From VRUE01 sp963824215 (lineage in GTDB: Bacteria; Actinomycetota; Thermoleophilia; Solirubrobacterales; 70-9), in contig CAWGOE010000004.1 of assembly GCA_963824215.1 (NCBI GenBank), forward strand, positions 868,001 to 932,000: a stretch of DNA of 64,000 nucleotides, written 5' to 3'. Position 1 is the stretch's first letter. Each line of letters starts with the position of its first letter. Below the pieces are notes generated by a model. It worked only from the letters and a program-made list of their open reading frames with translations, had not been told where the DNA came from and searched no databases. The position numbers and the translations under genes are program-made. Positions 35,905-46,827 of this stretch are shown in pieces.

Positions 35905-38530
35905 TCATTCCAGTCCGCGCTCGATCGCCTGCCGCGCCACGCTCAGCGCCTCTGCCAGCTTCGAAGCGTCCTTTCCTCCGGCCTGTGCCATCTCATCGCG
36001 ACCGCCACCGCCACCGCCGATCAGCGGGGCAGCCTCGCGCACCACGGCGGCAGCCGAAACCCCATTGTCGACGGCGCCTTTGGAGACGAGCACGACGAGC
36101 CCAACCTTGTTCTCCTCAGCGCCGGCGAGGGCGATCGCGGACTCGCCGCCCAGCTTCGACTGGACGCGATTGGCCAGCTCGAGCAGCTGCTTCTGATCGG
36201 CGATCGGCGCCTCCGCCGTAAGGACACCGACGCCGCCGAGATCCTCAGTAGCGGCCACGAGCCGCTCCGCTTCCTCGCCAAGTTGCTGCTTTACCGCCGC
36301 CTTCGCCCCTTCGCCAGCCTCGCGCAGCCGCTCCGCGGCACGGCGGGCACCGCTGAGCGGATCCTGCGGAGAGCCGAGCAGCTCGCCCACCTCGCGCAGC
36401 CGCTCCTCGCTGCGGCGGAACCAGTCGATCGCCCCCGGACCGCTCAGCGCCTCGATCCGCCGCACGTTGGCGGCACTCGACCCCTCCGAAGAGATCTTGA
36501 AGATCCCGACCTCGGCCGTATTGGCGACGTGCGTGCCGCCGCAGAGCTCCCGCGAAACGCCATCTACCTCGACCACCCGCACCCACTCGCCGTATTTCTC
36601 GCCGAACAGTGCCATCGCCCCAAGTCGTTCGGCCTCGGCTCGATCCATCTCCAGCCAGCGCACCGGCCTGCTCGCCTTGATCCATCCGTTGACGCGGTCC
36701 TCGATCGCAGCTAGGTCCTCGCTACTAAGCGAGTGGCCATGGGTGAAATCGAAGCGCAGCTTGTCGGGACGAACGGCGGAGCCGGCCTGGCGGACGTGGT
36801 CGCCGAGGCGCTCGCGCAGCGCCGCATGGAGGAGATGGGTCGCGGTGTGGTTTCGCATCGTCGCGTGGCGCGCCTCGTGATCTACCAAGGCCTCTACCGC
36901 GACCCCGCTCTCAATCGAGCCACTATCAGGCTCGACCTCGAGCGCCTGGTCTTCGCCGACGCGGTAGACGTCGAGGACCCGCGCCTCTCCCCCGTCCCAG
37001 CGCAGCAGGCCGGAGTCGGCCACCTGGCCGCCGCCCTCGGCGTAGAAAGGGCTCTCCTCGAGCTTGACCAGCGCCCGCCCGTCATCCGCCGCAACCGCGG
37101 CGAGCCCGGTCGTCGCCCGCAAGGTCTCGTAGCCGACAAAGCGGGTTGGCGGAGCGTCGGCGGCAAAGGCGATCACCTTCTCGTCGCGATCCTCGGCGCC
37201 GTGCGCGGTGGCTGAGCCGACCCTGGCGCGCTGGCGCTGCTCCTCCATCAGCTCCTCGAAGCCACCGTCGTCGACCGAGAGGCCCTGCTCGGCGAGCAGC
37301 TCCTTGGTCAGGTCGTAGGGGAAGCCGTAGGTGTCGTGCAGCTTGAAGGCGTCGGCGGCGTCAATCCAGGAGGTTCCGGCCTCCTGCGCCTCGGCAATCA
37401 AGCGCTCGAGCAGCTCGGTGCCGCGCTCGAGGGTGCGCCCAAAGCTCTCCTCCTCATCGCCCACCCAGCGGGCGATCGTCTCGCGCTCCGCGACGAGCTC
37501 GGGGTAAGCATCGCCCATGATCTCGATCGTCCGCGCGGTGAAGCGGCCGAGCCACGGCGCTTCGAGGCCAAGCGCGCGTCCCTGCTGAATCGCCCGTCGC
37601 ATGATGCGGCGCAAGATGTAGCCGCGATCCTCATTGGAGGGAACGACGCCGTCAGCAATCAGAAAGGCGGCGCCGCGCGAGTGATCAGCGACGATCCGCA
37701 TCGCGCGGGTGACGGCACCGCCATCCGCGTACGACCTGCCCGAAAGCTCCTCGGCGAGGTCGATCAGAGGCCGGACCAAATCGGTCTCGAAGACCGAAGG
37801 GACGTTCTGGAGGATCGCCGCCATTCGGTCGAGTCCCATGCCGGTGTCGATGTTCCGCATCGGCAGCTCGGTCAGCACTCCCTCGCTGGAGAGGTCGTAG
37901 GCCATGAAGACGTGGTTCCAGAACTCGAGGAAGCGGTCCGTGTCATCGCCAGGCCGCTCGTCGGCGTCGCCAAAGTCCTCACCGCGATCGAGGTAGAGCT
38001 CCGAACAGGGCCCGCAGGGGCCGGCCGGACCGGCTTGCCAGAAGTTGTCCTCGCGACCGAGCCGAACAATGCGTTCCTCGGGCAGGCCAACCCTGCGCCA
38101 GATCTCGATCGCCTCCTCGTCCGGGCCCAGGCCCAGCTCCTCGTCACCGCCGAAGACCGTGACCCAAATCCGCTCGGGATCCATGCCAAAACCCTGCGTC
38201 GAGAGCTTCCCAGCCCCACGGAATCGACTCCGCCTTGAAGTAGTCGCCGAAGCTCCAGTTGCCGAGCATCTCGAAGAAGGTCAGGTGGCGGGCCGTCTTG
38301 CCGACCTCCTCGATGTCGGTGGTCCGAAAGCACTTCTGCACGTCCGTCAGGCGTGATGCCGGCGGCTGTTCGCGGCCGAGGAAATAGGGCTTGAAGGGCT
38401 GCATGCCCGCCGTCGTGAGCAACACCGAGGGGTCGTGGACCGAGGGCACGAGCGAGGCCGAGGGCACGATCCGGTGCCCGCGCTCCTCAAAGAAGCTGAG
38501 ATAGGTGTCGCGGATTTCCTTTGCCTGCAT
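35905..38530 (-). CDS. alaS: Alanyl-tRNA synthetase, interrupted by a frameshift
   Basis: Charges tRNA-Ala. The 5' frame (ATG 38530, MQAKEIRDTYLSFFEERGHR) gives motif 1 and FRTTDIEEVGKTARHLTFFE, then GNWSFGDYFKAESIPWGWEA. The second frame, open to 35905, continues TQGFGMDPERIWVTVFGGDE with motifs 2-3, the editing domain (NHTATHLLHAAL, CGGTHVANTAEVG) and the DHHA1 domain (GGGGGGRDEMAQAGG). They join exactly if base 38200 is skipped, giving 874 aa, a standard AlaRS length. AlaRS is essential and normally single-copy, so an added base in the sequence is the likeliest cause. Confidence 0.93.
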
Positions 38531-38616
38531 CGCTCAGAGCCTAAGGGTCGGTTGGTGACCAGCGCTGACACCTGGACCGCCGCGCCGTTGAAGGGACGAT
38601 GGACATGGGCCTAATC

Positions 38617-38645
38617 TTGACCAGATGGCTTTGCACACCGATACG
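38617..38645 (+). promoter_or_regulatory. Candidate housekeeping promoter for the sigma-factor gene
   Basis: TTGACC (38617-38622) and GATACG (38640-38645) are 17 bases apart, and the -10 box ends eight bases before the ATG at 38654. This implies a very short or absent leader. The -35 is good and the -10 weak. Confidence 0.5.
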
Positions 38646-38653
38646 GGGCCGGT

Positions 38654-40123
38654 ATGAGCTCCGACGAGCGTTTGGTCACGCGCGCCACGCGGGGAGACGC
38701 GCGTGCCTTCGAGGCGATCTACCAGCGCTATCACCAGGAGCTCTACCGCTTCTGCCTGGCGATGGTCGGCAACGCGCAGGATGCCCAGGACGCCCTACAG
38801 AACACGATGGTCAAGGTTCTGCGGGCCCTCCCTGGCGAGGAACGGGAGATCCAGCTGAAGCCCTGGCTGTACAGGATCGCTCGCAACGAGTCGGTCGAAA
38901 CCCTGCGCAAGCGTCACGACAGCGCCGAGCTGGAGTCACATCAGGCCATTGCCACTGGCGTGACCGAGACGGCGGAGGCCCGCGAGCGCTTGCGAACTCT
39001 GCTCACCGATCTAGAGCAGCTACCGGAGCGGCAACGAGCAGTGCTTGTGATGCGCGAGCTCTCCGGGCTCGATTTCGGGCAGATCGGGGCTGCGTTCGAG
39101 ACCTCTCCTGCAGTTGCGCGCCAGACGCTCTACGAGGCGCGGCTCAGCCTGCGCCAACTGGAAACGGGCCGTGAGATGCGTTGCGCCGATGTAATGAAGG
39201 AGCTGTCCGACGGCGATGGCCGGGTGACTCGCCGTCGCGAGATCCGCGCCCACCTGCGTGGCTGCGGCGACTGCCGAGCCTTCCGTGAGGACATCGCGAA
39301 GCGCCACAACGACCTAGCGGCGCTCGCCCCTCTACCTCTAGCCACCTCCGCCGCCCTCTTGCAGGACGTACTTGGCAAGGCAACCGCAAGCGGTGGAGCA
39401 GCCGTGGCCGGCGGTGGCTTGGCCGGCGGCGCGGGGAAAGTGGTCGCAACCTCGGCGATCGTCAAGTCGGCCGCAACCGCCGCTGTAGTGGTGGTCGTGG
39501 GCGTTTCGGCTGCCGACCGCGGCGGCCTGGTCGACCTGCCCCTCCCCGACAAGAGCGGGTCCAGCTCAACGCAAGAGACGACCGAGTCCCGCCCCTCATC
39601 GGGCGGCGCCGACAACTCAGCAGAAGGCGCGAACAGCGCCCCACCGGAGGCCGATCCCGCCGTAGGCCAACTACCAGCAGGCAGCGAGACGAGAGGCCGA
39701 GATGACAAAGCCCGACAAGGCGAAGACAACGCGCGCCTGCAGGCGCAGGACGATGAGGCAGCGACTACCGGTGGCTCATCTGAATCACAAGCCGGCCTCA
39801 GTCCGCCGGGCGGGGGATACGGTCGTTCGGCTTCCCAGCAGAACGGACGCCCAGACGGACTACCGGAAGCGGCCCAACACGGGCAGCAGACCGCCGCTGC
39901 CAATAAACCCACCCACGCCGGCTCCCCACCCGGCAAGGGCGCATCTGGGGGCAACCAGCAGGGAGGTGATGGTCCGCAGGCGGAAAAGGCTGCGCCGCCG
40001 CCAAAGGCGAAAGCCCCCGCTGCGGCGCCGACGCCGCAGCCCCCTGCGGATCCCCCTCCCCAAGCGGATAAAGGTCTCTCGCAGCAAGCTTCGGGCTCAA
40101 CGCCACCGGGTCTTCAACGCTGA
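38654..40123 (+). CDS. ECF sigma factor fused to a zinc-finger anti-sigma-like domain, membrane helix and long Pro-rich tail
   Basis: 489 aa. Sigma-70 region 2 is at about residues 17-85 (FEAIYQRYHQELYRFCLAMV, DALQNTMVKVLRAL) and region 4 at 116-170 (LPERQRAVLVMRELSGLDFG). A zf-HC2-like anti-sigma motif follows (Cys177, His200-x3-Cys204-x2-Cys207), then a membrane helix at about 262-286. A tail of about 200 residues rich in Pro, Ala, Gly, Gln and Ser would lie outside the cell. The sigma part would thus be tethered to the membrane and held by its own anti-sigma region, with release probably by proteolysis. Regulon unknown; the next gene is a candidate. Confidence 0.88.
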   Translation: MSSDERLVTRATRGDARAFEAIYQRYHQELYRFCLAMVGNAQDAQDALQNTMVKVLRALPGEEREIQLKPWLYRIARNESVETLRKRHDSAELESHQAIATGVTETAEARERLRTLLTDLEQLPERQRAVLVMRELSGLDFGQIGAAFETSPAVARQTLYEARLSLRQLETGREMRCADVMKELSDGDGRVTRRREIRAHLRGCGDCRAFREDIAKRHNDLAALAPLPLATSAALLQDVLGKATASGGAAVAGGGLAGGAGKVVATSAIVKSAATAAVVVVVGVSAADRGGLVDLPLPDKSGSSSTQETTESRPSSGGADNSAEGANSAPPEADPAVGQLPAGSETRGRDDKARQGEDNARLQAQDDEAATTGGSSESQAGLSPPGGGYGRSASQQNGRPDGLPEAAQHGQQTAAANKPTHAGSPPGKGASGGNQQGGDGPQAEKAAPPPKAKAPAAAPTPQPPADPPPQADKGLSQQASGSTPPGLQR

Positions 40124-40129
40124 CTAACG

Positions 40130-40154
40130 GGAACATTCGTCCAGAACACGCGTG
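40130..40154 (+). promoter_or_regulatory. Possible ECF-type promoter before the Cys-repeat secreted protein
   Basis: GGAAC at 40130-40134 and CGTG at 40151-40154 are 16 bases apart, the general GGAAC-N16-CGT shape recognised by many ECF sigma factors. It lies just after the sigma-factor stop and about 100 bases before the next gene. Short motifs like this can arise by chance. Confidence 0.3.
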
Positions 40155-40256
40155 CGGCGGCAACGGGCCTCACCTGACAACCGAGGCGAGGGCGCGTTTG
40201 AAGCGATGACAGCCCCGGCCATCGCGCCGCAGGGAGAAGCACGCAAAGGAGGCACG

Positions 40257-40697
40257 ATGAAGACCATGGTGAAGATTGCGCTCGTTACCGGCGCCCTCGC
40301 GCTGGCCTGCAGCAGCGCTGCGCTCGCTGCCGGCCCACCCGAAGGCGTGCCGCCGCACGGTAAAAACGCCAAAGGCAAAGGGCCCACCTATACGCCGGGC
40401 GAATCAACCCCAGGCCCTAAAAACGGTCTGCCCGCCCAGGCGAAAGCCTACGGCCGCCACTGCCAAGGCGAGAGCAAGAAACACGTCAAAGGCGAGAAAG
40501 GGACCGCCTTTTCGCGCTGCGTGAAAAACATGGCGCAGGCGGCAAAGAACGAGAGCATGGCCCCGGGCAGGGTCTGCAAGGGAGAGAGCAAGAAACACGT
40601 CAAAGGCGAGAAAGGGACGCCGTTCTCGCGCTGCGTGAAGGACGTAGTCGCGCTGCGCAAGGAAGAACGCGAGAAAGAAAAAGAGGCGGCCGCTTAG
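40257..40697 (+). CDS. Secreted protein with two Cys-containing tandem repeats
   Basis: 146 aa from the ATG at 40257, preceded by a strong SD (AAAGGAGG). A signal peptide (MKTMVKIALVTGALALACSS, AALAA) is followed by a Gly/Pro/Lys-rich linker and two copies of a 38-residue unit. Each unit contains C-x-GESKKHVKGEKGT-x-FSRCV (Cys69/Cys88 and Cys107/Cys126), probably one disulfide each. The C-terminus is Lys/Glu-rich. Likely a small cell-wall-associated protein. It follows the sigma-factor gene in the same direction and overlaps the convergent mnmA end by four bases. Confidence 0.8.
   Translation: MKTMVKIALVTGALALACSSAALAAGPPEGVPPHGKNAKGKGPTYTPGESTPGPKNGLPAQAKAYGRHCQGESKKHVKGEKGTAFSRCVKNMAQAAKNESMAPGRVCKGESKKHVKGEKGTPFSRCVKDVVALRKEEREKEKEAAA
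40471..40618 (+). repeat. Intragenic tandem repeat, 114-base period
   Basis: An identical 34-base stretch at 40471-40504 recurs at 40585-40618, inside the secreted Cys-repeat gene, encoding the ESKKHVKGEKGT core of each unit. Identity at the DNA level suggests a recent duplication or gene conversion. Confidence 0.8.
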
Positions 40698-42133
40698 GCG
40701 ATAGTGCCGTGGCCGATGATCGCCTCTTGACTGAGCAGAACCGCAGCCTGACCTGGAGAGGCGGCATCGAATGACTCGCCGAGCTCGACCTCGAGCTCGG
40801 CGTGGCCGCCCCTCTCTGCGTCGGACACCGAGGCGGGCACAGACTTGGCGCGGTAGCGGAGCTTGACCGCGTCAACCCGGCCGCCGTCGCGGTGCAGGAC
40901 GGCGTCGCGGATCGTCAGCCGGCTCGTCGCCAGGTCGGCCCGAGTGCCAACGGTCACGGTGTTCGACTCGGCGTCGGTGGCGACGACGTAGAGCGGCTCC
41001 GGCGCGGAGACTCCAATCCCGCGCCGCTGGCCGACGGTGAAGTTGTGGTGGCCGCGGTGGCGACCGATTGCCCGTCCCGAGCGATCGAGCACCGCGCCGT
41101 CCCGCTCGCCTAGCCCTGCGTGACGGCGCAGGAACCGCTCCTTGCCCTGGCCGGCGAGGAAGCAGAGATCCTGGCTCTCCGGCTTCTTCGCGACGGAGAG
41201 GTTGTGGCGGGCAGCGATCTCGCGCACCTCCGGCTTGCTCAGCTCGGTGAGCGGAAAGCGCAGCCGATTGAGCATCGCTGGCGGTAGGGCCGCGAGCATG
41301 TAGCTCTGGTCCTTGTTCTGGTCAGACGCTGCGGCGAGCAACGGCCCCGCCTCGTCCGCGACGATTCGCGCATAGTGACCGGTGACGAGGTAGTCGGCCC
41401 CGAGACGCTCAGCGAGGTCGACCATCGCCGCGATCCTCACCTCGCCGTTGCAGACTATGCAGGGATTTGGGGTCGCTCCCGCGCCATACCCGTCGAGAAA
41501 GGCGCCGACCACGCGGCGGCGGAACTCTTCCTCGAGATCGAGCGTGACATGCGGAATTCCAAGTGAGTGGGCGACGGCGCGGGCGCCGAGCACCGCCTCG
41601 GGTGAGCAACAGGCCTTGGCGCCATCGGTCTCCGGATCGGCCCATAGCTTGAGCGTGACGCCGAGCACCTCCGCCCCCCGCTCGCGCTCGAGCAGCGCAG
41701 CGACAGCGCTGTCGACGCCGCCCGACATCGCGACCAGAACACGGCCCCGTGACGGCGCGGCCAACACCTGTGAGGAAGCAGCGGCGCTTGCCAGCGCCCG
41801 ATGCAGCGCATCGGCAGCAAGCTGCGCGGCATGCCGCTTGGCCGGGGTGAGCCCGCCAACAGCCTCATCCACCTCCTCAATCCCAATCCGCGAAACCTCG
41901 ATCACCGGCTCCCCATCAACCATCTCGGCCACAGCTGCAGTAGCCGCCCGAGTAGCCCCACATCCCTCAGCGTCGAACGTCACCGCGGCTACACGTCCAT
42001 CCTCAAGCGAAAGAGAGATGCGCGATAGATCCCCGCAAGCCGCACCACCGGCCGCGCCAGTGAAGGCATCGGGCATCGGTGGTCCGAGGCGCGTCTCGTC
42101 ACCTAGGTAATGCTCGAAGATCTCCCGCGTCAT
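40694..42133 (-). CDS. mnmA: IscU/NifU-like domain fused to tRNA 2-thiouridylase MnmA
   Basis: 479 aa. Residues 1-115 are an IscU/NifU N-terminal fold: AACGDLSRISLSLEDG (Cys33) and FDAEGCGATRAA (Cys58), but the third ligand Cys is replaced by Ala102 in KRHAAQLAADAL. From about 130 it is MnmA: PP-loop VAMSGGVDSAVAA, NPCIVCNGEVR with the first catalytic Cys, KKPESQDLCFLAG with the second, then the C-terminal barrel. It makes 2-thiouridine at position 34 of Lys/Glu/Gln tRNAs. The fused domain may deliver sulfur or hold a cluster. ATG 42133 has no SD. Confidence 0.9.
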   Translation of the reverse strand: MTREIFEHYLGDETRLGPPMPDAFTGAAGGAACGDLSRISLSLEDGRVAAVTFDAEGCGATRAATAAVAEMVDGEPVIEVSRIGIEEVDEAVGGLTPAKRHAAQLAADALHRALASAAASSQVLAAPSRGRVLVAMSGGVDSAVAALLERERGAEVLGVTLKLWADPETDGAKACCSPEAVLGARAVAHSLGIPHVTLDLEEEFRRRVVGAFLDGYGAGATPNPCIVCNGEVRIAAMVDLAERLGADYLVTGHYARIVADEAGPLLAAASDQNKDQSYMLAALPPAMLNRLRFPLTELSKPEVREIAARHNLSVAKKPESQDLCFLAGQGKERFLRRHAGLGERDGAVLDRSGRAIGRHRGHHNFTVGQRRGIGVSAPEPLYVVATDAESNTVTVGTRADLATSRLTIRDAVLHRDGGRVDAVKLRYRAKSVPASVSDAERGGHAELEVELGESFDAASPGQAAVLLSQEAIIGHGTIA

Positions 42134-42381
42134 ACAGGCAGGGTAGAGATAAAAGAGGCTCCAACCCGCCGTTGCCGCCCCTGGCTTTGATCCCTTGAAG
42201 AAAAGGGTGGGCGCCTCCTCCGGATCCCGCAGGACCAAGAGAGATCGGCCCCCGCGCCGTTTGTGTTGGGTCAAACGGTGGGACGGCTCTCGCACGGGCT
42301 CGAGCCTCGGCCCCACCGTACCACCGTCGGCCCTGGCTGGCGAGGGGCAATCGGTCCAGATTGCCCCGCGTCGCCGGCGAG

Positions 42382-42663
42382 TCAATCAAGGTTGGAGAGA
42401 AGGAGCTCGGCCTCGCTCCAATCGTCGCCTCGCACACGCAGGGCAATATCGCCCCGGCCGAAGCGGTCAATCGGCCAATCAGCGGTTAAGACGGCCTCGA
42501 TCCCAGCCTCTTCCAGCGCTTGGTGCCAGGCCTTGGCCGTGCGCACATCGCCGAAGTCACGGACGACCTCCCAGCTGTCGAACTGTGGGTCGTCGACGTG
42601 AACTGGCGTCTTCCCGGGACCCGGGCCCCGACGCGAGAAGCGAAAGTGATCGAGCAAACTCAT
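42382..42663 (-). CDS. DUF2007-like small protein
   Basis: 93 aa. The C-terminal two-thirds read DFGDVRTAKAWHQALEEAGI, EAVLTADW and a final SEAELLLSNLD, the pattern of the DUF2007 or PII-like signal-transducer family, in which a small ferredoxin-like fold is built around a helix followed by GIEA. The N-terminus (MSLLDHFRFSRRGPGPGKTP) is polar. It sits 18 bases after aspS and is probably co-transcribed. The 248 bases to mnmA hold no clear gene. Function unknown. Confidence 0.65.
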   Translation of the reverse strand: MSLLDHFRFSRRGPGPGKTPVHVDDPQFDSWEVVRDFGDVRTAKAWHQALEEAGIEAVLTADWPIDRFGRGDIALRVRGDDWSEAELLLSNLD

Positions 42664-42681
42664 CGCTCATATCTTGACCGC

Positions 42682-44474
<1,793 letters not shown>

Positions 44475-44478
<4 letters not shown>

Positions 44479-45725
44479 GCGCGCCTCCTTTCGATCTCCG
44501 CGACCAGGGAACCGGGGTCGACCGGCTCCTGCTCGCCGCTCTCCATGTCGCGCAACTCAGCGCCCCCTTCGTCCCCGAGCACGACGACCATGTCCGCGTC
44601 GATCCGGTTGGCGTGTTTGAACTGACCCTTGATGCTGCGCCCCGCGAGGTCGATCTCGACGAACAACCCGGCCCGCCGCAACTCCTCGGCCAAGGCGATG
44701 GCCGTCCGCGCGGCCTTGCCGGATTCGGCGGCATGCGAGATGAAGACCTTCGGCTCAAACGGAGTGTTGACTTCGCCCAGGGCGAGAAGAATGCGCTCGA
44801 TCCCAGCCGCCCAACCGATCGCGGGGGTCGGCGGCCCGCCTAGCTGCTCGATCAACCCGTCGTAACGGCCGCCGCCCCCGACCTCGGACTGGGCGCCAAG
44901 CTCGTCACAGACAAAGGAGAAGATCGTCCGCGTGTAGTAGTCGAGCCCGCGCACCAGGGTGGGGTCGATCTCGAAAGCGATCCCCGCGGCCTCGAGCAGG
45001 GCACGGACCTCGGCGAAGTGCTCGGCGTCCTCCCCCTCGAGGCGCTCGACGATCGTCGGCGCGCTGGCCATTACTCCCCGCGTCCCCTCGTCGTCGGCGT
45101 CGAAGGCACGTAATGGGTTGATCTCGATCCGCTCGCGGACGTCCTTGGAAAGCTCCTCCTCGTGCGAGCGCAAATGCGCCTTCAACTCCTCGAGGTATGA
45201 GCTGCGGGCCCGTGGGGAGCCAAGGCTGCCCACGCGCAGCTTCACACCAGGAACACCCAGCTCGGCGAGGAGATTGGAGAGCAGCATGATCACCTCGGCG
45301 TCGGCGAGCGGGGAGTCGGCGCCAATCGCCTCGGCGCCAATCTGGTGGAACTGCCGGTAGCGGCCGGCCTGGGGACGCTCGTGGCGGAAGAAGGGCCCGC
45401 AGTAAGAAAGCTTCACCGGCTGCGCCAGCTTGTGCATGCCGTGCTCGAGGTAAGCGCGGCAGATTGGCGCGGTCCCCTCTGGCCGCAGGGTGAGGCTGCG
45501 GCCACCCTTGTCCTCGAAGGTGAACATCTCCTTGCGCACGATGTCGGTGGAGCGACCGACGCCACGCTCGAACAGCTCGGTGTCCTCAAAGGCAGGCGTC
45601 GCGATCGGCTCGTAGCCGGCGCGGGCAAAGATCTCAGCCGCGACTGCTTCGATCCGCTTCCTGGCGCGGGCATCGCTCGGCACGACGTCAAAGGTCCCGC
45701 GAGGGGCTTGGTACTTGCTCGCCAT
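44475..45725 (-). CDS. hisS: Histidyl-tRNA synthetase
   Basis: 416 aa class II enzyme. Starts MASKYQAPRGTFDVVPSDAR. Motif 2 is FRHERPQAGRYRQFHQIGAE, the His-specific LVRGLDYYTRTIFSF and GGGGRYDGL follow, and the C-terminal anticodon domain ends the protein. Forms a tight hisS-aspS pair, a very common arrangement. Confidence 0.96.
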
Positions 45726-45788
45726 CGTGGCGCGACCTTACCGGCGCGACGCGCGGTCAGGGTCCGTCCGATCCCAGACGGACGTGCC

Positions 45789-46433
45789 TTAGCGGGCCAG
45801 CTCAGCTAGGAACGGATTGGTGGCCCGCTCGACGCCGAGTGTCGTGACGTCCATATGACCGGGGTAGACGCCGGTCTCAGGCGAGTGGGAATCGAGCAGC
45901 TCACGAATCGAGCGCAGCAAGGTAGGACCATCGCCGCCGGGCAGGTCAACCCGGCCGACCGAACCTTTGAAAAGCACATCGCCGGAGAACATCGCCTCCT
46001 CGTCGCGAACCGAGTAGGTGACGTGCCCCGGGCTGTGCCCTGGGGTGAAGATCACGTCGATCGTCATTCCGCCCAGCTCCAGAGTCTCGCCACCCTCGAC
46101 GGTCTCGTCGGCCTCGTAGCTCTCGTAGGGACCGATGCCAGGTACCGGGACGTAGGCCATGATGTCGGCCAGCACGGGGCGCTCGAGCGCCGGGCAGTAG
46201 ACCGGAGCCCCGGTGACGGTGGCGACCGGCGCCACCGCGCCGATGTGATCGAAATGGCAGTGGGTGATCAGGATCGCCTCGATTTTCGTCCCCATCTGCT
46301 CGACCGTGGCAAGGATGCGATCCGGCTCCTCGCCCGGATCGACAATCAGTCCGCGCCCCGAGCCTTCACGTCGCACGATGAAGCAGTTCTCCGCGATCGG
46401 ACCGACGGTGAGCATCTGAACATCGAGGCTCAT
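45789..46433 (-). CDS. Metallo-beta-lactamase-fold hydrolase (glyoxalase II-like)
   Basis: 214 aa MBL-fold enzyme. The zinc-binding HxHxDH motif is ITHCHFDHIGA near residue 56. A later His is in FTPGHSPGHVTYS, Asp in MFSGDVLFKGSVGR and a final His in VYPGHMDVTTLG. The short size and motif set match the YcbL/glyoxalase II-like group that cleaves thioesters. The ATG overlaps the upstream membrane-protein stop (ATGA). Confidence 0.88.
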   Translation of the reverse strand: MSLDVQMLTVGPIAENCFIVRREGSGRGLIVDPGEEPDRILATVEQMGTKIEAILITHCHFDHIGAVAPVATVTGAPVYCPALERPVLADIMAYVPVPGIGPYESYEADETVEGGETLELGGMTIDVIFTPGHSPGHVTYSVRDEEAMFSGDVLFKGSVGRVDLPGGDGPTLLRSIRELLDSHSPETGVYPGHMDVTTLGVERATNPFLAELAR

Positions 46434-46795
46434 TCCTTCTCCCGGGCGCGAATCCGGGCCCGCTCGCGCCGCCGCCACATCATCGTGTCGATGTAGTAGC
46501 CGGCGGGGACGTAGAAGGCGAGCATGAAGCCGCCCAACCCCAAGGCCGCCCCGACGGGGCGTTTGAAGACCACCATCAGCAAAACGGTGAAGATGACCGC
46601 GGCGACTAGACCCCGGGTGAACGCACTGCGCCAGGTGGGCGGCGCGTCAGACGGCGCCGTGGCCTTGCGACCCGCGCGGGCGCGTGCCTTTGCCTCCTCG
46701 CGACTGCGGGGACGGCTGGCGCGCCGATTCGGATCGACCCGGCCCCCCTGGGTGCCTCGATGCTTGCGGCGACGCTTCTTCTTCGTCTGGGCCAT
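46430..46795 (-). CDS. Small membrane protein with very basic N-terminus
   Basis: 121 aa. The first 45 residues are Lys/Arg-rich (MAQTKKKRRRKHRGTQGGRV), followed by two membrane helices (about 56-77 and 82-103) and a basic tail (RRRERARIRAREKE). The basic start could bind nucleic acid or anionic lipid. Translationally coupled to the MBL-fold gene. No family recognised. Confidence 0.75.
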   Translation of the reverse strand: MAQTKKKRRRKHRGTQGGRVDPNRRASRPRSREEAKARARAGRKATAPSDAPPTWRSAFTRGLVAAVIFTVLLMVVFKRPVGAALGLGGFMLAFYVPAGYYIDTMMWRRRERARIRAREKE

Positions 46796-46827
46796 ATGCG
46801 GAATCTAGACGAATAGCGAGTCGGGCC

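Noticed and set aside
38190..38215. Programmed +1 frameshift in alaS
   Set aside because: No slippery codon, stop codon or stimulatory structure at the junction, and no known precedent for AlaRS.
40471..40618. CRISPR-like spaced repeat
   Set aside because: Only two units, in frame inside a secreted-protein gene; it is a protein repeat.
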